This document shows, one piece after another, positions 26,603 through 35,050 of a stretch of 64,000 nucleotides of DNA. The position numbers were made by a program, and so were the translations under genes. The notes under the pieces were generated by a model. The model saw nothing but the letters and a program-made list of their open reading frames with translations, was not told the origin of the DNA and did no database searches. How positions within the stretch are numbered: the stretch's first letter is position 1; each line of letters opens with the position of its first letter. Source of the DNA: an uncultured Aquimarina sp. (GTDB taxonomy: Bacteria; Bacteroidota; Bacteroidia; Flavobacteriales; Flavobacteriaceae); contig CANLMN010000018.1 of NCBI GenBank assembly GCA_947492105.1, positions 1 through 64,000 on the forward strand, read 5' to 3'.

Positions 26603-27481
26603 TTATATCGAACTCAGTTTTTTAATTTTATAATTGTTCTCTAGATTATCGATATAAATGATATAATCTTTAAAAAAACTAATGCCAATTCTGATTTGAC
26701 TTTGGATATTGATTTTTGTAATAACATTTTTAAACTCCATGTCTCCCAGTTTTACCAAAGGCAAGACACCCACTTTTTCTTTGATTTTTTGAGTACCCCC
26801 AATAGTCCAGCGATCCCTCAAATTATCCATGAATTTGTATTGCTGTAATAGGTGTTTGGCAAGTTTAGATTCTTTGGGCAAACTGAATTCTGACGACGAC
26901 CCAAAATCAATTATAACCTTATAAGCAGCTCCATTTATGGAAATATAAGTGTACGGAGTACCATTTTCTCTATGGATTTCTAGTGTTTTGAATGTGTTGT
27001 CAGCTATGTTTTGATTCGTAATTCGTATCTTTTTTCTAGGATAATCAATGAACCAATTAGCTTTATTAATTATTGGTTGCCCAATAAGCCCTCCAAAATC
27101 TGGTATTTGTTCTTTTAATCCTATCAAATCTCCATGGAGTGCAATAGTGTTGCTAAAATTAATAGCTCCAATTTTCATGGAGGAAATATATTCTTTACCC
27201 ATTTTTGTTTCTCGTTTACTGGCTCCACTGATTTTGGTAGTCTTACCAAAAATAGAATCCCGCTGGACGACACTGTAATCAGCCCCCGTATCAAAAAGGA
27301 AATTTTTGGTAACTCCATTTATCTCGACAGGTAGCATGATAATGTTTTTTAGCGTTGTAAACGTTGTCTCGTAATTGAATTCCTCTGGATTTACTGTTCC
27401 TTTCTTTTGGTTTTTTGTGATGGAACAACTGGATATAATACACAAAATGGCGGAGAATATTGATAGCTTATAGTTTATCAT
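26603..27481 (-). CDS. Retropepsin-like aspartyl protease lipoprotein (degenerate second site)
   Basis: Lipoprotein of 292 residues with lipobox IISSC (C19). It has two related halves. The first has FLFDTGADYSVVQ (D64), the DTGA triad of aspartyl proteases, and the second KVIIDFGSSSEFSL, where DTG/DSG is replaced by DFG. Glycine-rich flap-like segments (GGLIGQPIINKANWFIDYP) follow the first site. Single-chain proteins of this layout are common in Bacteroidota and belong to the gag-pol/pepsin-like aspartyl protease clan. Both aspartates are kept, so activity is possible, but the Thr/Ser loss in the second triad raises doubt. It has its own gene neighbourhood with no operon partner. Confidence 0.75.
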   Translation of the reverse strand: MINYKLSIFSAILCIISSCSITKNQKKGTVNPEEFNYETTFTTLKNIIMLPVEINGVTKNFLFDTGADYSVVQRDSIFGKTTKISGASKRETKMGKEYISSMKIGAINFSNTIALHGDLIGLKEQIPDFGGLIGQPIINKANWFIDYPRKKIRITNQNIADNTFKTLEIHRENGTPYTYISINGAAYKVIIDFGSSSEFSLPKESKLAKHLLQQYKFMDNLRDRWTIGGTQKIKEKVGVLPLVKLGDMEFKNVITKINIQSQIRIGISFFKDYIIYIDNLENNYKIKKLSSI

Positions 27482-28075
27482 GAAGTATTGTAATAAGTTA
27501 TTTATTATATAGACGTAAAAATTCTCTGAATGGTTGCCTGATGCTTTTTTGTGTTTGGTTAATACTACTTAAGTTTTGGATAGAATGAGTATTAAAAGTA
27601 ATGATTTTTAGGATAAGACAATACAAAAAATATCGTTGTGTTTTCTGAGAAAATCAAAATATAAGGAGTATAAATTAACATCTTTTGTGTAGCGTTTTTT
27701 CTGCATTTTTAATTAGGTTTTGTGAAAGTACTTTGACCTAATAAGACTATTGAATTTATCGAGTTGTACTTTTTTGAATCGGCTATAATTTTGTTGAGAG
27801 ATGGTATACTTTTAGAAAGAAAAAGGGCGCATAAATATCAATAATCATTTATAAAAATTGTGGACATTACAATCATTGAGATTTGAATGCTATATCTCAA
27901 TGATTTGATCTGTATTTGTTGAAAGCCTAGTAAAATCAGTGTCTACAAGCGTTTTGTCTCAAGGCTGTTTTTTCCCTTTTAACCCTTTTTATTCCCTCTC
28001 ACCATGTTTTAATTGTAATTAGGGATGTTTATTTTCTTCTTTACAGCAAATTAATAAATCAAAAAAAATAATGTT
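27482..28075. other. Divergent intergenic region, 594 bp
   Basis: Contains a 12-bp stem hairpin (AATCATTGAGAT 27871-27882 / ATCTCAATGATT 27894-27905, 11-nt loop) about 170 bp upstream of the repeat-protein gene, with no T-run after it. It may be a regulatory site. No promoter box was recognised. Confidence 0.4.
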
Positions 28076-31000
28076 ATGAAAAAAATGCTATCATTAATCA
28101 TTCTATTAGTATTTGGGTATGCGCAGGCTCAGATAGTAATAAATGAAGTAAAAGAAAATGGCTCCGTGGAGCTGAAGAATTTGGGGGGTTCCACTGTAGA
28201 TATATCTACATATTGGCTATGTGATTTTCCCAGTTATAGGCAACTTAATAGTAGTACTATTACAGTACCCTCAGGAAGTTTAAATTTAGCCGCAGGTGCT
28301 ATTGTAGAAATCGCTGGTTTTGATTTTATCGATAGTGCAGATGGCGAACTAGGATTGTATGCTACCAACGATTTCAATAGCAGTAGTGCTATTGTAGATT
28401 ATATTCAATGGGGGAGTGGCAGACATCGGCGAGCCAGTGTAGCGGTTAGTGCAGGCGTATGGAATGCTGTAACGAGGTTTATACCTGCTTTTGATGCCAA
28501 TCTATCGATACAGTATTCAGGTACGGGTAATAATCCCAATGCTTATTTTGAAGCTACAGATACTCTGGGAAGAGAAAATAATCCAGATCCTTCTTGTGAG
28601 GCTTTTGCAGCTAATATAACAATCAATACAAGAGGATTAAACAATACAACTACAGTCACAGCAGATGGTCTTAGTGCCGTAATTTGTATAGATAATCAAA
28701 GTGATCCTATAGATATTAGGGTAGCTTCGGGAAGTATTGGAACAAATAGAGGCTTCATAGTTACAGACGCCTCAAATAATCAAATTTTAGGTCTGAGTTC
28801 AAATAATCATTTCAATCTTAATGGAGCTGGAACTGGAATATGCGAAATTTGGTATGTTCGATATGAAAATGATTTTGGAGGAAATCGTATAGGTAATACG
28901 CTCGATGATCTTACTGGGTGTTTTGATCTTTCAAATCCTGTACGTATTATCAGAGAGGCAGCAGATGCAGGTACCATTGCTATCGATGCAGCGGCTACAG
29001 GTAATCCCAACAACACTACGTCTATCGCAGCAGATGGATTATCAGCGGTTATTTGTATTGATGGATCAGGAGATCCTTTGGTAGTAACCCATGATAACCC
29101 CGGAGCAACGAACTTATCATATCGTTATGTGATCACTAATGAGGATGCTTCAGAGATTTTGAACATTACCAATAGTCGTACGATAGACTTAAGCGTTGCA
29201 GGAACAGGAACATGCCAAATATGGGGTTGGTCTTATCGAGGTCTAGCTGATAATGGTGCTAGTTTTATTGGAGGTCCATTGTCTGCACTACGTGCCGTAG
29301 AGACATGCTCGGATGTATCTACCATGAGTATTACAGTAATCAGAGAAGCAGCAGATGCAGGTACCATTGCAATCGATGCAGCAGCTACAGGTAATCCCAA
29401 CAACACTACGTCTATCGCAGCAGATGGATTATCAGCGGTTATTTGTATTGATGGATCAGGAGATCCTTTGGTAGTAACCCATGATAACCCCGGAGCAACG
29501 AACTTATCGTATCGTTATGTGATTACTAATGAGGATGCTTCAGAGATTTTGAACATTACCAATAGTCGTACGATAGACTTAAGCGTTGCAGGAACAGGAA
29601 CATGCCAAATATGGGGTTGGTCTTATCGAGGTTTAGCTGATAATGGTGCTAGTTTTATTGGAGGTCCATTGTCTGCACTACGTGCCGTAGAGACATGCTC
29701 GGATGTATCTACCATGAGTATTACAGTAATCAGAGAAGCAGCAGATGCAGGTACCATTGCTATCGATGCAGCGGCTACAGGTAATCCCAACAACACTACG
29801 TCTATCGCAGCAGATGGATTATCAGCGGTTATTTGTATTGATGGATCAGGAGATCCTTTGGTAGTAACCCATGATAACCCCGGAGCAACAAACTTATCAT
29901 ATCGTTATGTGATCACTAATGAGGATGCTTCAGAGATTTTGAACATTACCAATAGTCGTACGATAGACTTAAGCGTTGCAGGAACAGGAACATGCCAAAT
30001 ATGGGGTTGGTCTTATCGAGGTTTAGCTGATAATGGTGCTAGTTTTATTGGAGGTCCATTGTCTGCACTACGTGCCGTAGAGACATGCTCGGATGTATCT
30101 ACCATGAGTATTACAGTAATCAGAGAAGCAGCAGATGCAGGTACCATTGCTATCGATGCAGCGGCTACAGGTAATCCCAACAACACTACGTCTATCGCAG
30201 CAGATGGATTATCAGCAGTTATTTGTATTGATGGATCAGGAGATCCTTTGGTAGTAACCCATGATAACCCCGGAGCAACGAACTTATCGTATCGTTATGT
30301 GATTACCAATGAAGATGCTTCAGAGATTTTGAACATTACCAATAGTCGTACGATAGACTTAAGCGTTGCAGGAACAGGAACATGCCAAATATGGGGTTGG
30401 TCTTATCGAGGTCTAGCTGATAATGGTGCTAGTTTTATTGGAGGTCCATTGTCTGCACTACGTGGCGTAGAGACATGCTCGGATGTATCTACCATGAGTA
30501 TTACAGTAATCAGAGAAGCAGCAGATGCAGGTACCATTGCTATCGATGCAGCGGCTACAGGTAATCCCAACAACACTACGTCTATCGCAGCAGATGGATT
30601 ATCAGCGGTTATTTGTATTGATGGATCAGGAGATCCTTTGGTAGTAACCCATGATAACCCCGGAGCAACAAACTTATCGTATCGTTATGTGATTACTAAT
30701 GAGGATGCTTCAGAGATTTTGAACATTACCAATAGTCGTACGATAGACTTAAGCGTTGCAGGAACAGGAACATGCCAAATATGGGGTTGGTCTTATCGAG
30801 GTTTAGCTGATAATGGTGCTAGTTTTATTGGAGGTCCATTGTCTGCACTACGTGCCGTAGAGACATGCTCGGATGTATCTACCATGAGTATTACAGTAAT
30901 CAGAGAAGCGGCAGATGCAGGTACCATTGCAATCGATGCAGCGGCTACAACTGATGCCAAGGGTACTACAATTATAGAAAACAAGTATTCTGCGACAATT

Positions 31001-31930
31001 ATTGCAGGAGATCATATTGCAAACCCACTCGTGGTAACACATGATAACCCTGGAGCAACGAACTTATCATATCGTTATGTGATCACTAATGAGGATGCTT
31101 CAGAGATTTTGAATATTACGAATAGTAATACTATAGATCTAGAGGGAGCTGGTACAGGAACATGCCAAATATGGGGTTGGTCTTATCGAGGTCTAGCTGA
31201 TAATGGTGCTAGTTTTATTGGAGGTCCATTGTCTGCACTACGTGCCGTAGAGACATGCTCGGATGTATCTACCATGAGTATTACGGTAATCAGAGAAGCG
31301 GCTATAGCACCTGCTATTATTAGCCCAGAAAATGATGAGATGGTAAGGATTAATAACAACCCTAATACTTCTTTTGAGGTAAAATGGAGTGCATCAAGAG
31401 AACTGAATAAAGAGCGCTTGGTATATATTTATCAATTAGCTACGGATGCAAATTTCAAAAACTTTTTGGTGAATTCTAATGTAGGTACACGGTTAAGTTT
31501 TGTTTCAAATAACAGAGAAATAAACAAGACATTAGAAAAAGCTGGCTTGGCTAATAGAGGTTCGGTAACATTATATCAAAGAGTGGTTGCATCTGATAGT
31601 AAAACTAATGCTGCAAGTGCAACTGTTGCTTTCAAAGTGACTCGTGATACTACATTAAGTACTAATGCTTTTGAAAGTATATCTAGATTGAATGTTTATC
31701 CAAATCCAACTCGAGATTTTATAAACATAAGTAATCTTAACTCGGGTTCTCGTAATGTTAGTGTACAATTATTTGATCTAAGAGGTAATCAGTTATATCA
31801 AAATGATTCAAAATCTAATAATTCAATGCGCAAAATTGACATGTCTACTTTTCCAGAAGGGGTATATCTTTTGAAGTTGATTGATTTGAATAGTAATAAA
31901 GCAATAATCAAAAAGATATTTAAAAAATAG
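28076..31930 (+). CDS. Secreted tandem-repeat protein with lamin-tail-like domain and type IX sorting domain
   Basis: Protein of 1284 residues, probably a cell-surface or released structural/adhesive protein. Order: signal peptide 1-18 (GYAQAQ); a lamin-tail-like domain about 19-165 (IVINEVKENGSVELKNLGGS, WLCDFPSYRQL); a diverged repeat about 180-295; five almost identical 130-residue repeats plus a sixth with an altered first third, about 295-1080, each with DGLSAVICIDGSGDPLVVTH, GTGTCQIWGWSYRG and ETCSDVSTMSITVIREA; an Fn3-like domain (about 1080-1195); and a C-terminal type IX sorting domain (about 1205-1284, NVYPNPTRDFINISNLN). Cysteines recur at fixed places in each repeat, suggesting a disulfide per unit. 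The repeats are nearly identical at DNA level. Confidence 0.9.
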   Translation: MKKMLSLIILLVFGYAQAQIVINEVKENGSVELKNLGGSTVDISTYWLCDFPSYRQLNSSTITVPSGSLNLAAGAIVEIAGFDFIDSADGELGLYATNDFNSSSAIVDYIQWGSGRHRRASVAVSAGVWNAVTRFIPAFDANLSIQYSGTGNNPNAYFEATDTLGRENNPDPSCEAFAANITINTRGLNNTTTVTADGLSAVICIDNQSDPIDIRVASGSIGTNRGFIVTDASNNQILGLSSNNHFNLNGAGTGICEIWYVRYENDFGGNRIGNTLDDLTGCFDLSNPVRIIREAADAGTIAIDAAATGNPNNTTSIAADGLSAVICIDGSGDPLVVTHDNPGATNLSYRYVITNEDASEILNITNSRTIDLSVAGTGTCQIWGWSYRGLADNGASFIGGPLSALRAVETCSDVSTMSITVIREAADAGTIAIDAAATGNPNNTTSIAADGLSAVICIDGSGDPLVVTHDNPGATNLSYRYVITNEDASEILNITNSRTIDLSVAGTGTCQIWGWSYRGLADNGASFIGGPLSALRAVETCSDVSTMSITVIREAADAGTIAIDAAATGNPNNTTSIAADGLSAVICIDGSGDPLVVTHDNPGATNLSYRYVITNEDASEILNITNSRTIDLSVAGTGTCQIWGWSYRGLADNGASFIGGPLSALRAVETCSDVSTMSITVIREAADAGTIAIDAAATGNPNNTTSIAADGLSAVICIDGSGDPLVVTHDNPGATNLSYRYVITNEDASEILNITNSRTIDLSVAGTGTCQIWGWSYRGLADNGASFIGGPLSALRGVETCSDVSTMSITVIREAADAGTIAIDAAATGNPNNTTSIAADGLSAVICIDGSGDPLVVTHDNPGATNLSYRYVITNEDASEILNITNSRTIDLSVAGTGTCQIWGWSYRGLADNGASFIGGPLSALRAVETCSDVSTMSITVIREAADAGTIAIDAAATTDAKGTTIIENKYSATIIAGDHIANPLVVTHDNPGATNLSYRYVITNEDASEILNITNSNTIDLEGAGTGTCQIWGWSYRGLADNGASFIGGPLSALRAVETCSDVSTMSITVIREAAIAPAIISPENDEMVRINNNPNTSFEVKWSASRELNKERLVYIYQLATDANFKNFLVNSNVGTRLSFVSNNREINKTLEKAGLANRGSVTLYQRVVASDSKTNAASATVAFKVTRDTTLSTNAFESISRLNVYPNPTRDFINISNLNSGSRNVSVQLFDLRGNQLYQNDSKSNNSMRKIDMSTFPEGVYLLKLIDLNSNKAIIKKIFKK
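28951..31300 (+). repeat. Six tandem 390-bp coding repeats
   Basis: The string GTACCATTGC occurs at 28971, 29361, 29751, 30141, 30531 and 30921, exactly 390 bp apart (130 codons). Units 1-5 differ at only a handful of bases, mostly silent (for example AACGAACTT/AACAAACTT, CTAGCT/TTAGCT). Unit 6 diverges in its first 110 bp. Copy number is likely variable between strains or assemblies. Confidence 0.95.
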
Positions 31931-31962
31931 TTTTGTTAATCATTTGTTTTTTTTATCGAAAT

Positions 31963-32000
31963 GGGAGTGCCTTGTTATAAGGTGCTCCTATTTTTTTTTT
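31963..32000 (+). terminator. Terminator of the repeat-protein gene
   Basis: GGGAGTGCCTT (31963-31973) pairs, with two G-T pairs, to AAGGTGCTCCT (31979-31989), followed by ten T residues. Confidence 0.8.
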
Positions 32001-32365
32001 GAGTACTGTATTCTTGTTTTATAGGAGGCAAAACACGATGTGTTTTTGATTAGTAATAAAAGTTATTTGATGGTGATTACAGTGTTGATGGAGATCTTCT
32101 GATAGTTTTGTCAACTATGGGTGTAGAATTTTGAGTTTTATCATATTCGTAAATTTGTAAATGGTCCATCACGAATAGGAAGTGTCTTTCTTACATTTGT
32201 AGCAGAGTGGCGGATACTTCGGTTCGTTTTGCGCCATTTGTTTCGGACGTATGATACCATGAATTTCGGCTAAAACTGTATGAGATGATGTTCAAACAGG
32301 ATTGCTGTGATCTCTATCACAAATAATCAGAAGAAAAATAGTAGCATACCAAGGGAGTTATATTC

Positions 32366-32512
32366 AATTAGGGTATATAAACTCGTATTAATGACACTGC
32401 TTTTTTTTATGTAAAAACACCGTGATATTATTTATAGAATATATGAACAAGGTATTTAGGTAAAAAAAGAACAAGTCGATATGCGATATTAGATAGCTAA
32501 TTTGGTGTTAAT
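32366..32512. repeat. Palindromic repeat family C, copy 2
   Basis: From AATTAGGGTATATAAACTCG through ATGACACTGC, GTAAAAACACCGTGATATTA, AACAAGGTATTTAGG and ACAAGTCGATATGCGATATT to GCTAATTTGGTGTTA. The loop region is shortened compared with copy 1. Confidence 0.75.
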
Positions 32513-32584
32513 TGTCAAAAAACTTTAAAAACAACGAATTAGAATGCCAAAAACATTGCTACGCAAATAGCAGAACACTGTTTT

Positions 32585-32661
32585 TAACACCTAAAATAGC
32601 ATCTCCAAAATCGTTTTCCCCTTATGCAAGTGGCGGATCAATACACGGGAGATAGAGCGTT
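32585..32661. repeat. 77-bp direct repeat, copy 1 (left of DUF2075 gene)
   Basis: Identical over all 77 bp to 34922-34998. It starts TAACACC and ends GAGCGTT, and is imperfectly palindromic: TAAC/GTT(A) ends and ATCTCC/GGAGAT inside. It lies 41 bp beyond the stop codon of the DUF2075 gene. Size, TAAC...GTT ends and imperfect symmetry recall integron attC sites, but no integrase gene is in the window. Confidence 0.9.
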
Positions 32662-32701
32662 AGAATACGTCAGATGATATGTCTAGTTGTGGTGCAACGT
32701 T

Positions 32702-34666
32702 TTATATCTCTTCAATTCCTATTTCTTTTAGATAACTCCAAGTTCCATCATAAAAATAATCAGGTCTTGTGTGATCTATTTCAGATCCTTTTGGTAAATA
32801 AATTACCATTCCTTGTCTTGCACGGGTTAAAAGAACTCGGTATGTGTTTTTTAGGTAAGACTTACTAATTTCCTGATTTATATTTTGCCATTTACTTCCT
32901 TTAAAATTTTGAAAATTCCATTTGTTATTTTCAATATAAAAGTTCGCTCCCCAGGCTAGGCAAGACCAATCTATTTCTAAACCTTGAATATCAAATTCAG
33001 TTGCAATTTCTTCAAGAAAATAAGAAGATCTTATGTCTTTTTTATCATTTAAAAACCAGTTTGGAGCAGATATTTCATTTTTAACATTAATTCCCAATGG
33101 TCTAAGCCTTTTAGCTCCAGAAGAAGCTATTACTCCAATTCTTTCACTACCTTTTGCTTGCTTTCTAATCCAATCTTTTGCTTTAGATAGTTTGCGTGTA
33201 ATTTTTATTGGAAAGTCCTCCTTAATTTCTTTATAAAGCTCCCTAGATTCTTTCGTATTCAATTCTAAAAGCTTGTGTACGAATGCGGATGATTTTTCAG
33301 ATCTGAATGACCTTACAGAAACAGATAAATGTAAGTCGCTTTCTGAATTAGCATTGTTAGAAAGCCAATTTTTTTGCTCAAGAGTTCTTATGTAATTTTT
33401 ACTATCAGTTATTAAATTTGAATAATGTACGTTCCAATCTTTAAATTTATACTGAAATGCATTTATCCATTCTTCTAATCCTGCTTCACCAGTATTTATT
33501 TCTTGTCCACCGCCAATTAAGCAAATAATAGTACACCAATTTTTATGTCGATTCATTACATTTATTAAAAATTCGGGCTCAGACATTTCAAAATTTTCAA
33601 TCCCTTTTTTACGTTTCATAAATGAACTAACCTGTTTTTTATTCCAAGCTCTTTGTGCTTCATCAAAAACTACAACTTTTTCAGTTGGTTCAATATTATA
33701 TTTTAGATATTCATCTCTAAAATGGTGTATGTTTTGAATAAATGCATTTGTTTCTCTTTTGGCGTTTTCTTTTGTTATTGGTTCTCTATTTTCTTTTGAG
33801 TTTTTAACTAAATCACGTGCTAATGCTTCTCTAAGTACATCTACTAAAGGACCATTTCCTGAAAGAAAAACTGCGTGCTCGCCTTCATCTGCTTTTAATC
33901 TTTCATTTGCAATATTTAGACCAGCTAATGTTTTTCCTGCTCCAGGGACTCCAGTAACAAAACATATTGTTTTCCTTTTGTTATTTTTCGAATAATCAAT
34001 TATTCTGTTTAAGCAGTTAGCAGTTTTAGATAAGTTTATTGCTCCAGAATCTGATCTTGATATTTCTTCTACATTATGTCCTTTGTATAGTGCTTGTGCT
34101 GCCTCAATAATAGTCGGAGTAGGTTTATATATTGAAGATTCCCAGTTTTCATAATCAATGTAGTTAGAAGAATCTTGAGTGAAATCTTTTAATACATATT
34201 TAAGGCTCGCTTTGTTTATTTTAACAACAGTTTTGTGATTAAGAGTATTCTCTATTTCTATAGGTTGATTCTCTGCATTTGTGGCGACTAAAACAGGAAT
34301 TAGTTTTGCGTTATGACTTCCTTCGTGAAAGTTTTTTAAATCTAGAGTGTAATCTAAAACCTGAGCCTGTGCGTAATTTTCAAAACCACCATCGCCAACC
34401 TTAAATTCAACTACAAATATTGAGTCATTTATGATAATTATATTATCTACTCTTTTTCCCATTCTTGGGATAGCGAATTCAAAATAAATCTGACCTTCAA
34501 ATTCGGATAATTGCTCTTTTAATATTTCAATTTGCTTAACCCAAGCATTTTTCTGTAAATCTTCCAATAGTCTATTAGAGTGATTTAAGCTTAATTGACC
34601 TAAAGTAGAATTGTTATCTTCTGCAATAAATTTTGATATTGAATTTTTATAATAGGCTCTATTCAT
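32702..34666 (-). CDS. PD-(D/E)xK nuclease / DUF2075 helicase-like ATPase
   Basis: Cytoplasmic protein of 654 residues, probably a DNA- or RNA-processing defence enzyme. The N-terminal 60-150 region looks like a restriction-type nuclease: E63, D74 in KRVDNIIII and E87-x-K89 in IFVVEFKVG fit the D-(x)n-ExK core. A DUF2075 (schlafen-like superfamily 1 ATPase) domain follows from about 215: Walker A GVPGAGKT (239-246), Walker B VVFDEAQRAW (about 330-340) and a late motif NTYRVLLTRARQGMVIYLP, the helicase motif VI-like end of this family. All key residues are intact. It is bracketed by 77-bp direct repeats with no operon partner, so it appears to be a single-gene module. ATG 34666 is preceded by a strong hairpin. 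Confidence 0.85.
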   Translation of the reverse strand: MNRAYYKNSISKFIAEDNNSTLGQLSLNHSNRLLEDLQKNAWVKQIEILKEQLSEFEGQIYFEFAIPRMGKRVDNIIIINDSIFVVEFKVGDGGFENYAQAQVLDYTLDLKNFHEGSHNAKLIPVLVATNAENQPIEIENTLNHKTVVKINKASLKYVLKDFTQDSSNYIDYENWESSIYKPTPTIIEAAQALYKGHNVEEISRSDSGAINLSKTANCLNRIIDYSKNNKRKTICFVTGVPGAGKTLAGLNIANERLKADEGEHAVFLSGNGPLVDVLREALARDLVKNSKENREPITKENAKRETNAFIQNIHHFRDEYLKYNIEPTEKVVVFDEAQRAWNKKQVSSFMKRKKGIENFEMSEPEFLINVMNRHKNWCTIICLIGGGQEINTGEAGLEEWINAFQYKFKDWNVHYSNLITDSKNYIRTLEQKNWLSNNANSESDLHLSVSVRSFRSEKSSAFVHKLLELNTKESRELYKEIKEDFPIKITRKLSKAKDWIRKQAKGSERIGVIASSGAKRLRPLGINVKNEISAPNWFLNDKKDIRSSYFLEEIATEFDIQGLEIDWSCLAWGANFYIENNKWNFQNFKGSKWQNINQEISKSYLKNTYRVLLTRARQGMVIYLPKGSEIDHTRPDYFYDGTWSYLKEIGIEEI

Positions 34667-34700
34667 TAATTAATTCTTTTTTTTGGAAATGAGAGCTAAC

Positions 34701-34738
34701 AAGATAAATATAGTGCGTTAGTGCATTATATTTATCTT
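34701..34738. promoter_or_regulatory. Inverted repeat upstream of the DUF2075 gene
   Basis: AAGATAAATATAGTGC (34701-34716) and GCATTATATTTATCTT (34723-34738) match at 15 of 16 positions around a 6-nt loop. It starts 34 bp upstream of the start codon, a good place for an operator. Confidence 0.55.
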
Positions 34739-34756
34739 ATATACTTGGCTAAAATA

Positions 34757-34858
34757 TTAAATTTTTTGTGCTTTTGATTTTTTTGTAACTGTATATGTAT
34801 GGATTTTAGTTGTTTTGTTAGAACTATACCCTAATAGTACTTGTGTTGCTCTATAATT
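34757..34858 (-). pseudogene. Second tyrosine recombinase C-terminal remnant
   Basis: On the minus strand the frame ending TAA (34759-34757) reads RATQVLLGYSSNKTTKIHTY then TVTKKSKAQKI. This matches the integrase C-terminal box (IQvLLGHsSskTTeIYTHV), with H of LGH changed to Y and the EIYTH tyrosine apparently displaced (KIHTY). A stop at 34861-34859 cuts it off upstream, so only about 33 residues remain. It lies between the DUF2075 gene and repeat copy 2. Confidence 0.65.
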
Positions 34859-34921
34859 TTATGAAAGTGTAAGTGGACAAAGGTTGCTTTTGTCATGCGT
34901 TAATGATCGTTAGAAAATTTG

Positions 34922-34998
34922 TAACACCTAAAATAGCATCTCCAAAATCGTTTTCCCCTTATGCAAGTGGCGGATCAATACACGGGAGATAGAGCGTT
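34922..34998. repeat. 77-bp direct repeat, copy 2 (right of DUF2075 gene)
   Basis: Identical to 32585-32661. It lies 52 bp beyond the stop codon of the DUF4240 pseudogene, so both copies sit at the 3' end of a minus-strand gene, the arrangement of recombination sites in cassette arrays. Confidence 0.9.
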
Positions 34999-35050
34999 GG
35001 CCCATCCTTTAGATTAGTGGTACGCCATATACTTAGCTATTACAGTTATT

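Larger units (their letters stand above)
31931..32701. other. Intergenic, 771 bp, repeats only
   Basis: Holds a terminator, a family-C repeat and copy 1 of the 77-bp direct repeat. 32001-32365 shows no ORF, RNA gene or repeat that could be recognised. Confidence 0.4.

Noticed and set aside
28951-31300. Regular repeats that could suggest a CRISPR array
   Set aside because: The unit is 390 bp, in frame (130 codons) and part of an open protein; there are no short repeats with unique spacers.
32160-32290. GC-richer segment resembling a tRNA or small RNA
   Set aside because: TTCGGTTCG-like string is present, but acceptor, anticodon and T arms could not be paired into a cloverleaf.
32585-34998. 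True integron with attI/integrase
   Set aside because: No integrase gene or attI site was seen; only attC-like shape is supported, so it is reported as a direct repeat.
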